From positions 4,345,967 to 4,409,966 of the forward strand of contig NC_133917.1 in NCBI RefSeq assembly GCF_964199755.1: 64,000 bases of DNA, given 5' to 3'. Numbering within the stretch: position 1 is the first letter of the stretch; the number at the start of each line of letters is the position of its first letter. A model generated the notes under the pieces. The model was not told where the DNA came from. It saw only the letters and a program-made list of their open reading frames with translations, and ran no database searches. Shown in pieces: positions 34,294-45,600 of the stretch. A program made the position numbers and the translations under genes. The stretch comes from Larus michahellis (Eukaryota > Chordata > Aves > Charadriiformes > Laridae).

Positions 34294-34975
34294 CTGCACC
34301 CTGGGACCCACTGAGCATCCCCTGCACCCTGGGACCCACTGAGCACCCTGGGACCCACTGAGCATCCCCTCCATTCTGGGACCCACTGAGCATCCCCTGC
34401 ACCCTGGGACCCACTGAGCATCCCTCCACCCTGGGACCCACTGAGCATCCCCTCCATTCTGGGACCCACTGAGCATCCCTCCACCCTGGGACCCACTGAG
34501 CATCCCCTCCATGCTGGGACCCACTGAGCATCCCCTCCACCCTGGGACCCACTGAGCATCTCCTGCACCCTGGGACCCACTGAGCATCCCTCCACCCTGG
34601 GACCCACTGAGCATCCCCTGCACCCTGGGACCCACTGAGCACCCTGGGACCCACTGAGCACCTCCTCCATCCTGGGACCCACTGAGCATCCCTCCACCCT
34701 GGGACCCACTGTGCAGCCCCTCCATCCTGGGACCCACCACGCAGCATCTCCTGCACCCTGGGAGCCACTGAGCATCCCCTGCACCCTGGGACCCACTGAG
34801 CATTTCGTCCACCCTGGCACCTACCACGCAGCATCTCCTGCACCCTGGGACCCACTGAGCATCTTCTGCACCCTGGGACCCACTGCACAGCATCCCCTCC
34901 ACCCTGGGACCCACGTGCATCCCCTCCATCCTGGGACCCACTGCGCAGCGTCCCCCCCACCCTGGGACCCCGGCT
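34294..34975. repeat. Minisatellite, about 26-29-bp unit
   Basis: About 25 copies of CACCCTGGGACCCACTGAGCAT with CCC/TCC linker variants, and occasional half-units. Minus-strand frames of 240-300 codons (Gly/Ser/Gln/Cys/Trp-rich) come from the repeat. Confidence 0.93.
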
Positions 34976-36254
34976 GCTGCCTGCCCAGCCAGCGCAGGGG
35001 GTGCAGGCAGGAGAAAGTTGGGGCAAGCGGCTGCCTGGAGCTGGTGGCTGTCCTGCCCACCCAAATCTGGGGAGGGGGAAGCAGGAGAAGGGACGGAGCA
35101 TGGGGGAAATTACGGGATCCCAGCGCCTCGGGGGAGCTCTTGTTAGGGCTGGCATCGTCAGGCAGGGATGGGGCTGGCAGGGGTCCTTGTCACCTCCTGA
35201 GGATGAGACATCCTTTCCCTGGACCAGCCTGGGGGGCAGTGAGTGGGGTTATGGTGGGTGTCATCCTGGGGGTCCCGCTGCCCAAAGGGGCTCTGGATTT
35301 CTCCCCTCCCAGCGCGATGCTGAGGAAAGCACCTGGAGCCCCGAGCAGCCCCAGATCTGGGTGTGGGGTCGGGGGGGTCTCTGGGGGCCCGTGGCCCCCG
35401 GGGAGAGCACAGCTGGGCGAGGATGGAGGATGCAGGAGGATGCACCCACCGCAGACCCTGATTTCCTTGTGATGGCCCCCAAGGAGACGCTGCCTCTGGG
35501 ACAGAGACCCGGGGGCCCAGCCGCTCAGCTGTCCCCTCGGTCCCCGAGTGGGGCAAAGCCTGGGGGGGGGACCCACGGGCAGCTCGGGGACATCAGGGGG
35601 TGACGTTGAGCCCGTGGCATCTGGAGAAGCTGGGGGGGGGGTGGATGAAGGAAGGTAGGGGGACAAGTTTTGGGTGCCACGCCGGAGGGGTAAGTGGCAC
35701 AGATGGTGGCACTGACCCTGGCTGGCAGGAGCTTGCTTTTCCCAGTATCGTCACCTCTCTGGTATCCCACACCAGTAGCCCCAGGGCAGTGAGGGGCTGG
35801 ATTTGGTAAAATGCCCCAGTCCTGGGGGGTCTTGGCCCTGAGATCCCCGAAAGAGCCAGCTCCCGGTGGGGTACCGTCCCACGGGGCCAGGCCGGAGGGA
35901 GCTGCACGCACCGCCTTGCGGCTGGGGGACCCCCTGCCTGCAGGGAATGGGGGGCTGCACCCCCCCCCCCTCCCCGACCCCGGACAGGGCTCCTGGAGGG
36001 GTGGGGGGGGACCATCACGGCAGGCACAGGCTTTGGTCCGTGTCCCCCCCTGCATTAGCCGTACTGGGGAGCTCCGGGGCTGCAGGCTGCAGCAAGAGGG
36101 GCAGGGTGTGCAGCTCCCCCCTGTTACACCCCATGGGCTGGATGGGGCCCTGGCAGCACCCGGGGGTCCCAACACCCATCCTGGGCCAGTCCCTGCCCTG
36201 TCCCTGGCACAGAAGTGGTGGTGGGGGGGACCAGCACCCAGGCATCGAACACTT
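34976..36254. other. Intergenic, no gene seen
   Basis: GC-rich unique sequence between the minisatellite and the ENDOU 3' end, with overlapping plus- and minus-strand open frames of up to 567 codons that lack domains. The plus-strand frame from 35811 runs through ENDOU exons in antisense, which marks it as spurious. Confidence 0.45.
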
Positions 36255-36272
36255 CTCCGTCCAGGGTCAGTA

Positions 36273-36278
36273 TTTATT
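36273..36278 (-). terminator. ENDOU: ENDOU poly(A) signal
   Basis: TTTATT on the plus strand is AATAAA on the coding strand, 326 bases past the stop codon. It is the first canonical signal after the CDS. Confidence 0.75.
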
Positions 36279-36603
36279 TCTCTCGGGGGTGCTACTTTCC
36301 ACTGCCAGACCCCCCCCCCCCCCCTTCCCCCTGCTCTTCTGGTGCCACTGGGGGACACGACACTCGGTGGCACTGGGGGGGGTGCCGCGGCTGCTGCCTC
36401 CGTCCCCTCGCTGCCTCCACGCAGGGCACGGCCAGCACCGTCCTGCCCGGCTCCCTCCGGTGCCCTGCGCTGGTCCCGGGGCATGGCCATCCTCCTCCCA
36501 CGGCAGGACCATCCTGCCCAGTGCCGCGGGCCCCCGGTGTGGGGGGCTGCCCAGGGCCCCCAGCGTGGCGCTGCGGTCACCCCCCCCCCCCAATCTCCCA
36601 GTC

Positions 36604-39600
36604 TCAGGACGAGATCACGTAGGCGGTGGCGATGTACTTCTTGCCGTCGCCGTAGGTGGACTTGGTCCAGGTGTAGGTCTGGATGCTCAGGCTGTAGCCG
36701 CCCAGGCTCAGGTGACATCTGTGGGGACACAGCCTGTGTCACAGCCCTGCTCCAGCCTGGGGGGCTCTGGGTGGCCGCACACCAGCGCTGCTCCATCCCT
36801 CAGCCCCACAGTCGCATCTCTGGGGTGCCCTTGGTGTCCGCAGACGAGCGCTGCTCCATCCCTCAGCCCCTCAATTGCGTCTCTGGGGTGCCCTCGGTGT
36901 CCGCACACACACACTGCCCCATCCCTCAGCCCCACAGTCTTGTCCCTGGGGTGCCCTTGGTGTCCGCACACACACACTGCCCCATCCCTCAGCCCCACAG
37001 CTGCATCTCCGGGGTGTCCTCGGTGTCTGCAAACGAGCGCTGCTCCATCCCTCAGCCCCTCAATTGCATCTCTGGGGTGCCCTCGGTGTCCGCACACACG
37101 CACTGCTCCATCCCTCAGCCCCACAGCTGCATCTCCGGGGTGTCCTTGGTGTCCACACACATGCACTGCTCCATCCCCAGCCCCACAGTCACATCTCTGG
37201 GGTGCCGTCGGTGCCTGCAGGTGAGCGCTGCTCCATCCCCAGCCCCACAGTCTCGTCCCTGGGGTGCCCTCGGTGTCCGCACACACGCACTGCTCCATCC
37301 CTCAGCCCCACAGCCGCACCTCCAGGACGCTCGGGGTGTCCCCCACCAGCACCGCTCCATCCCCAGGGCGGTGTGGGGCTCGGGGACCGGCCCGGCCATG
37401 GACGGGGCTCAGGAGGGCACTGCTGGCCCCGGGGCCAGAGGACACACGGACGGACGCAGACAGACACGCGGTACTTACGCCCTCCCGGGGCGCGCGATGA
37501 AGCACAACGTGTAGAGGCCAAATTCGAACTCGGGGCTGGAGCCGATGAAGGCAGAGCCCACCTCCTTGTAGAAGCCGTCCCAGCTGAACTGCAGCCCCAG
37601 CACGTCGGGGTAGGTGTCCCACTAGAGAAAGGGGGTTTGGGGATCAGGCCCCCGGCGCCGGGTGCAGCAGGGCAGGGAATTCAAGCAAATCCCATCTGCC
37701 TACGAAGCCGGGCATCCTCACGCCCTCTCCACACGCAGATCCAGAGCAGCTTTCAGCTCACCCGAGTGGGCGCCAGACAGAGCCCCCCAACCTCAAATCT
37801 CTCGCTTATGGATTTTGGGAACCCCTTTTGCCCATCCAGTCATCTTTTTTGGACCTTCCCACCCTCCCGTGCCTCCATCCCAGGGTCCCCACACGGAGGC
37901 AGAGGAGACGTGAGCATCTCTGATCCTCCTGATTCTCCCCATTCGGGATGCGGCGGGTTCAGGGTGCTGCCGGCTGGTGCGGTGCCGCCGGCCGCCGACC
38001 CGTGGGCGTCACTTACCGGCCCCTCGAAGTTGTGGCTGAAGTAGTTGACGGCGCCCTGCTTTTCAAGCAGGTAGAACCGAATCCAGTTGTGAAATCCAGA
38101 CACCTTCCCTTTTTTCACCTCCCCTAAACACAAGTGAGACCCTGGGGTGAGCCCCCCCGCAGCCTGGCGTTGCCCGGCCCCCTGCCCCGTCCCTCCGTCG
38201 TGGCTCTACCTGAGAAGACGTGCTCGAAGCCGCTGGAGTCCTGCTCGCCGTCGCCTCTGGAGTAGAGGCCGAACCACATCTCCTTCAAATCGGCGACGAA
38301 CTCCTGCTCGGAGCCGTAGCGGTCTGCAGGGAAGGGGGCGCGGAGGGGCACCAGGTGGAAGCAGATCCTGGGATGGGGCCAGGGTCCCCCCAGCCCTATC
38401 CCAGCCCTATCCCAGCCCTATCCCAGTCCTACCCCTCAGGAACAACGCAGCTTTGCCCAGCTCAATTCTCCCATGTCCTGGCAGCTCTGGAGAGCCTTCT
38501 CCTGTTCCGCTCTGGTCTGCACCCTCCCAGGTCACCTCCCACCCTGCCAGGGCTCTCCCTTTGGGTGCCCAACCTGCCCCGTTCCCCCTGCTCCACACTC
38601 AACTTTTTTTGTGGAGGAAGGCGAAGAGTTTCTTCATGAGCTCGGTTTTCATCACCTCCCTGAGGAAGTTGTCCTGCTCCCTCAGCTCCTCGGCTGTCAC
38701 GTCCTCCTCCCTGCCGGTGGCCCGCTGGTAGTTGTCCAGCAGTTTGATGAAGCTGGCATAGGTGGGTTTGGAGAAGAGCTCCTCATTGACGTATTTGTAG
38801 AGCCTAGGAGAATTATAGAATCATAGGGTGGGAAGAGACCTCTGGAGATCATCTCCTCCAAGCCCCGGCCAGAGCAGGGTCACCCACAGCAGGTGGCACA
38901 GGGACGCGTCCAGGCGGGTTTGGGATGTCTCCAGAGACGGAGACTCCCCCACCTCCCTGGGCAGCCTCTGCCAGGGCTCTGCCACCCTCAACGTCAAGAA
39001 GTTCCTCCTCATGTTGAGGTGGAACTTCCCATGCTCAAGTCTGTGCCCGTTACCCCTTGTCCTGTCCCCGGGCACCACTGAGAAGAGCCTGGCCCCATCC
39101 TCCTGCCACCCCCCCTTTCAGTATTTATGAGCGTTGATAAGGTCCCCCCTCCATCGTCTTTTTTCCAGACTGAAGAGCCCCAAATCCCTCAGCCTTTCTC
39201 CATCAGAGAGATGTTCCAGCCCCTCAGCATCTTGGTAGCCCTTTGCTGTCCCCTCTCCAGCAGTTCCCTGTCCCTCTTGACCCGGGGAGCCCAGAACTGG
39301 ACCCAGCGCTCCAGCTGTGGCCTCCCCAGGGCAGAGCCGAGGGGGAGGATGACCTCCCTCCACCTGCTGGCCACGCTCTTCTTGATGCCCCCCCAGGCTG
39401 CCGTTGGCCTTCTTGGCCACCAGGGCCCATCGCTGGCTCGTGGCCATCCCGTTGTCCCCCAGGACTCCCAGGTCTCTTGCCACCCAGCTGCTCTCCAGCA
39501 GGTCACCCCCAACCTGTCCCGCTGCCGGGGGGGTTATTCCTCCCCGGGTGCAGCACCCTGCGCTTGCCCTTGTTGAATTCCATGAGGTTCCTCTCTGCCC

Positions 39601-42600
39601 AACTCTCCAGCCTGTCCAGGTCTCTCTGGATGGCGGCACAGCCTTTCGGTGTGTCAGCCACCCCTCCCAGCTTTGTGTCATCGGCGAACTTGCCAAGGGC
39701 GCGCTCTATCCCTTCATCCAGGTCGTTGATTCATTGTAGAGGACTGGGCCCAGCACTGACCCCTGGGGAACACCGCTCATCGCTGACCTCCAACTAGACT
39801 CTGTGCCCCTAATCACGACCCTCTGAGCTCCGTCTTTCAGCCAGTTCTCTATCCACCCCACTGTCCACTCATCTAACCCACTCTTCCTAATCTTCCCTAT
39901 GAGGATGCTGTGGGAGACCGTGTCGAACGCCTTGCTTAAGTCAAGGTAGACCACATCTACCGCCCTGCCCTCATCTATCCATCCAGTCACACCATCACAG
40001 GAGGCTATCAGATTCGTCAGACATCATTCCCCCTTGGTGAATCCATGTTGAGTGCTTTTGATAGCTTGCTTTGCCTCCACACGCCTTGAGATGACGCCCA
40101 GAACGAGCGGATCCTACACTCAATGGGGAAGCGGAGGTCCCTTCCGAAACCAGCCCTTCCTGACTGGATGGGCTCTGCCGTGGTGGCCCCTGGCCACCCC
40201 CCGGGGACGCTGGTGCAGACTCACGGCTGCGGGGACCGGTCCTCCTGGTCATCCGTCTCGTCGGGGGAGGCTTGGTACTGGGGGTTAATGGCGATGTCGG
40301 TGGGCCGGGCTTTGTTGTGATCCGCTTTGTAAAGCTGCTCCGAGACCTGCAGGAGTTCCTCGTCGGTGATGGCATCCCGGCTGCTGGAGAAACCCTCTGG
40401 AAGGAGAAGGGGGAGGCTGGCAAGGGCAGGCAGCAGCTCCCAGGGCTGCAGATCCGCTGCCCATGGAGAGGCGAGGGCGATGCGGCAGTGGGTGCTGCAG
40501 CGGGGTGTCATGATGCCGGGACGCCGCGAGAGCCGGGCGCTCAGCACAGCAGGTCAAGGGGTGCAGGGGTGGCAGGGGGGGTCCCAACCCGCACCGATCC
40601 CACGCCCAGGGGACAAGAGCTGGCCACTGGGCTGCAGCCGTGGGAGCCTTTCACTAAGCACTGGGGGAGCTGGGAAGCATCAGTCCCTGTCTCCCAGGTG
40701 TAGAATCATAGAATCGTGGGACCTTCTGGGTTGGGAGGGACCTTTCAGATCATCGAGTCCAACCATCAACCCAACGCTGCCCAAACCACCACTGACCCAC
40801 GTCCCTCAGCGCTGCATCTGCCCAGCTTTTAAACACCTCCAGGGATGGCATTTAGGGCTTGGAGCCATGGGACAAGGGGGAGCAGCTTTAAACTGGAAGA
40901 AGGAGATTTAGATGAGATCTGGGGAAGAAATTCTTGGCTGTGAGGGGGGTGAGCCCCTGGCCCAGGTTGCCCAGAGAAGCTGTGGCTGCCCCATCCCTGG
41001 AGGGGTTCAAGGCCAGGTTGGACGGGGCTTGGAGCAACCTGGGCTGGTGGGAGGTGTCCCTGCCCAGGGCAGGGGGTGGCACTGGGTGGGCTTTAAGGTC
41101 CCTTCCCACCCAAACCATTCCGTGATTCTATGGCGATTCCACCACTTCCCTGGGTTGGAAGGGGCCTTTCAGATCATGGAGTCCAACCATCAACCCAATG
41201 CTGCCCAAACCACCACCGACCCACATCCCTCAGCACCGCGTCTGCCCGGCTTTTAAACACCTCCAGGGATGGCGACTCCACCACTGCCCTGGGCAGCCTG
41301 TTCCGATGTTTGGTAACCCTTTTGGTGAAGAAATTTTTCCAAACATCCATCCTAAACGTCCCCTGGTGCAACTTGAGGCTGTTTCCTCTTGTCCCATGGC
41401 CTGTTCCTTGGGAGAAGAGACTGACCCCCCACTGGCTACCCCCTCCTTTCAGGGAGCTGTAGAGAGCGAGAAGGTCTCCCCTCCGCCTCCTTTGGCACGA
41501 TGCTGCTCTTTGAGCCCCCCCCTGCATCTCCCACATTTCAGGTGCGCTGTGACCAGGGGATGCAGACACCAGCTCGCCCCGGTGCCCACCCTCATCACCC
41601 GTCCCCAGCGCGGGGAGATAACGCTGCCGGTGAACGGGTGACACCGGGGCTCTCGCTGCACCGTCTGCTCCCCAGCCGCACGCAGTGGCGTGGGGCCACA
41701 GGCGATGGGGCAGGGACGGGGCAGAAACCGGCGTGACACCCCGATGCCATCGACCCCTGGAGGAGCGAGGGGGGTGAAGCCGGGGGGGGGTGCTTTATCG
41801 CCTCTGCTCAGGAGCGGAGATACTCACCGCGGGTGCGAGCTGCGTCCTCGGCCCATTCTCCGCCTGCAGGGAAGGAGAAGAGGCTCAGGGTGATGGAGAC
41901 ACGGGCTGGGGCTGCCCGGGACCGCACTGCCCCGCTTTGAGCCACACGGGACTGATTTCTCTTCTAATGCCCGGGGAAAAGTGCGCTTTTAGAAGACTCT
42001 AGTGCCTGAATTGGTGAAAATATTTACTTTATCGCCAGCTCTGGGGGGCGGGTTTCAAGGGCTCAGTGTTTTCGAGGTGCGGGGACGAGGAGGAGCGAGA
42101 CCCGGGCACTCGCCCCAAGCTGCCACTGGGGTTATTCCATCCCATGGACGGCACTTTCCAGAGAAATCAGAGAGTTTGCTGAGTTCTCTCTCACTCTCCC
42201 CTGATGGCTGCCATCCTGAGCACTCCTCGCCCCGGTGCCGGAGCCCCGAGCCCTTCCCTTCCTCCCGCGGCCGCAGCGCCCGCAACGGTCCCACGTTGGC
42301 GGGGAGCACACGGCTTCCTCTGGTAGAACAGGCCGGGTATGATCCTTGGGTATTTTATATTGGTATCGGGGTCAATACTGGTCCTCTAGTGTTATTAATG
42401 TTAATTATTTACTCTTATCCTATTAATTCTATTTATATTCCAACCCTCGTGTTTCCTTGTTTTTCCCCATTTCCCCTTCCCGGGTGGGGAGGGCTCATCG
42501 CGTGACGGTATAATTGTCTTAATGACAGTAAATTATTGTGGTTTTCTCAAACAATAACGCACGCACATCGACACGGGCTTGCAACCAACCCCTTTGCGCC

Positions 42601-45600
42601 CCCCCACCCCCCGCTGAGCTCTGGGGGGGAGCAGCCCTCCCGAGCCCCCCGGCAGCGGGGATGCTCACCGTCTCGGCAGTGCCTGTAGTAATCCTCGCAG
42701 CAGTTGCGGTGCCGCTCGCACTCGGGGTTGCAGTGGCACTCGTCCTCCGGGCTGTAGGGTTCCCGGCAGCGTCCCTCGCAGGAGTCAGGGGCCGTGTACA
42801 GGTCTTTGGGAGAGAGAAACAACAGGGTGGTCCTCAGGATGGACCGACCACCCTGCCCCGGCCGCCCCGCGACCCGGGAGCATCCTTCCTCCTGCCCATG
42901 CTCCCTCCTGGGAGAGCCTGAAGGACCAGGCTCCTGCCCTGGGGCTATTCAGGGTTTTTGGAGTGACATTTTGATGGGCTGAATCCTCAGGACACATGTC
43001 CGTGGGTCACTCCTCTTCGGCCGTGGACGTCCACCACGTCAGGGCCACTTCACACCAGGAAACGCATTCTTGGCTTCCCAGCACTAATCGCTCCTTCTGA
43101 TTCACTGCTCTAATGCCAGGATGAGCAGGAGCGCCCCGGGTCCCACCGTCTCCAGGCCGGGGGAGTGGTGCCACATTCCAGACACCCTTATTTGCAAACC
43201 CGACCGTCGCTCTTTCTGCAATGCCGGGAAAACTGGGAACTCCTTCCCCAGCTATTTAGATGATAAATGCGTCGTCGAGCGTGTGCTTTATTACACGTGG
43301 CGGCAAAGCTAAAAATAACGCAGCAACTCAAGCTGTGCTCTGCGTAGAGCAAGCGGCACGTCTCAGAAGGACGATGGACACTTGCCGTCAAGCAAAGAGG
43401 GGCTGTAGGGGACCAAGACGTTGGGTTTGTATTAATAGACAGCCCAGAGACTGTGTGCTTAGGGAAGGTGCCTTATCCTCAGCTCCTGATGGGAGGACTG
43501 GGACAGCAGACAGCCCAGGCACGGCTTTCCGGGCATCCCTTTGCTCCAGCCAGGAAGGTGGCCATCTCCAAGGACGTGCCAAGAAGCCATGTCCCAACCC
43601 AGCTGCCAGCCTGTAAAGGGATCCCTGGAAGAAAGGATGTTGCTTTCCCTCGCAACCCTGCAATCACGCAACACCTTAAACACCTCCTGCCTTGAACTCC
43701 AGCGGGTGAAACGCGCCCTCGGGGCAAATCCTGACACAGCAGCGATGAGAGTGACCTCCAAGCGCTGCCACACTTGCTGGCTTCTCTCGGCAACCGCGTC
43801 GCTTGCTCTGGCGTCTGGCATTTTACCCAAATTATTTGCGCTTTTTGGAACCACATCCGCAATGTGGATTCAGAACCACATTGGAACCACGGTCCCCCCC
43901 TGAGGGGGACCATGAGGAACCCCCTCGGGGACCATGAGGAACTCCCTCAGGTCCCACACATGCTGAGGGGAGGGGAGGAACCTCCTTGCCCCACCAGCAA
44001 ACCCAGCCCAGGCTGGTTGACCGTGCTGCAAGGGGACACTGCTGACACCCATTTGGCTTCTCACCACCGGCTCCTTTTCTGCAAATCCACTTTATCGCAA
44101 GAGGGGTGTCAGTAGGAGACAACCCTGGTGGCCACCTGCCCTTGGTGCTGCTTTAGTCCCACTTTTCCTCTTACCGATGCAGGGAGAACTGGGAAAGGCT
44201 GCAGAGGGAAGGGTCATCCCACGCTTTGGGTGGTGGGTCCAGACACCCCCAGTCTCACCAGTCCGCTCAGCACAACAGCCAGGTCTGGAGGTCTGATGGT
44301 GTTGGGAGCCGAGATCCCTGTCCCCAGGACGGCATCCCTCTGACTCCCGGAGTGGCAGTCGGGATAAGTCAGCCTGAATCACGCATCCAGGCTCGTTTTC
44401 CAGCAGCAGGTCCCGGAGGGATTGTGCAAGGCAGAAACTGCCCACACATAAGTCACCGCTGAGACGATCCCAGTCCTGGGGCACGTGCTGCCGGAGCGTG
44501 TCCCAGCAAAGCACCGATACCGGGGTGCGTGGTGACTCAGGCGGAGCCTTGCGGAGGAGGCTCAGCATCACCGCGTTGCCCTCGGGGCTCTGCTGTGGGG
44601 TACCGAGGCTTCTCCCCACACCGGGAGCGTGGTCAGCGGGGGCAGCTGCAGGAGCATGAACCTAAAGAGCTGCAGAACAGTCGGCCGCTCGTCACGGTCA
44701 CGTTTAGAGGGGCTGCTGGAGCTCTGGGGGAGAGAAGGGCTGCTGGGAGAGCCGGCAAGGCTGCAGCCAAGGGACGGTGGCCAGAGCAGGAGGACACAGA
44801 ATCACAAAATCCCAGACTGGCCTGGGTGGGAAGGGACCTCTGGAGATCATCTCCTCCAACCCCCGGCCAGAGCAGGGTCACCCACAGCAGGTGGCACAGG
44901 GACGCGTCCAGGCGGGTTTGGGATGTCTCCAGAGACGGAGACTCCCCCACCTCTCTGCGCAGCCTCTGCCAGGGCTCTGCCACCCTCAACGTCAAGAAGT
45001 TCCTCCTCATGTTGAGGTGGAACTTCCCATGCTCAAGTTTGTGCCCATTACCCCTTGTCCTGTCACCGGGCATCACCAAGAAAAGACCGGCCCCATCCTC
45101 CTGACACCCACGCTTTAAGTAGTTATAAGATCCCCCCTCAGTTGTCTTTTTTCCACGCTAAAAAGACCCAAATCCCTCAGCCTTTCCTCACAAGAGAGAT
45201 GTTCCAGTCCCCTCAGCATCTTCGTAGCACGGCCAGCAAGTGCTCAGCACAGCTCATCCGCGCCCAGATACTCACTCAATATTTGGCCGGTCCAGCCCGT
45301 GGATATTTTCTGGCTGCACAAAGCCAGACGAATATTTCTTTCCCACTTTTAGCCCTTCAGCCAGATCCATCCCTCCCCCGAGCACAGGTTTTTGGACAAG
45401 AACAAACTTGGTTGTTTTTTTTTTTTTTTTCCGCCAAAAAGAGTCTTGACCAAGAAACCGCAGGGCTGTTTCCTCAGCAGCTCCATGGGCCAAGGTGGGG
45501 GGAAACGGCCGAGACGTGATGGACCCTCCCAGCGGCTCTCAGCCCGGGTGCGCACACGGACACGAGCCACGGCTCGTCTCAGAGCGGCGCCCGCGACTCC

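Noticed and set aside
35811-37514. 567-codon plus-strand frame
   Set aside because: It overlaps verified ENDOU exons in antisense and the intronic 63-bp VNTR; composition is low-complexity Ser/Pro/His.
39706-39990. Reverse-transcriptase-like frame as a working gene
   Set aside because: It is a broken, 5'-truncated CR1 fragment inside ENDOU intron 4.
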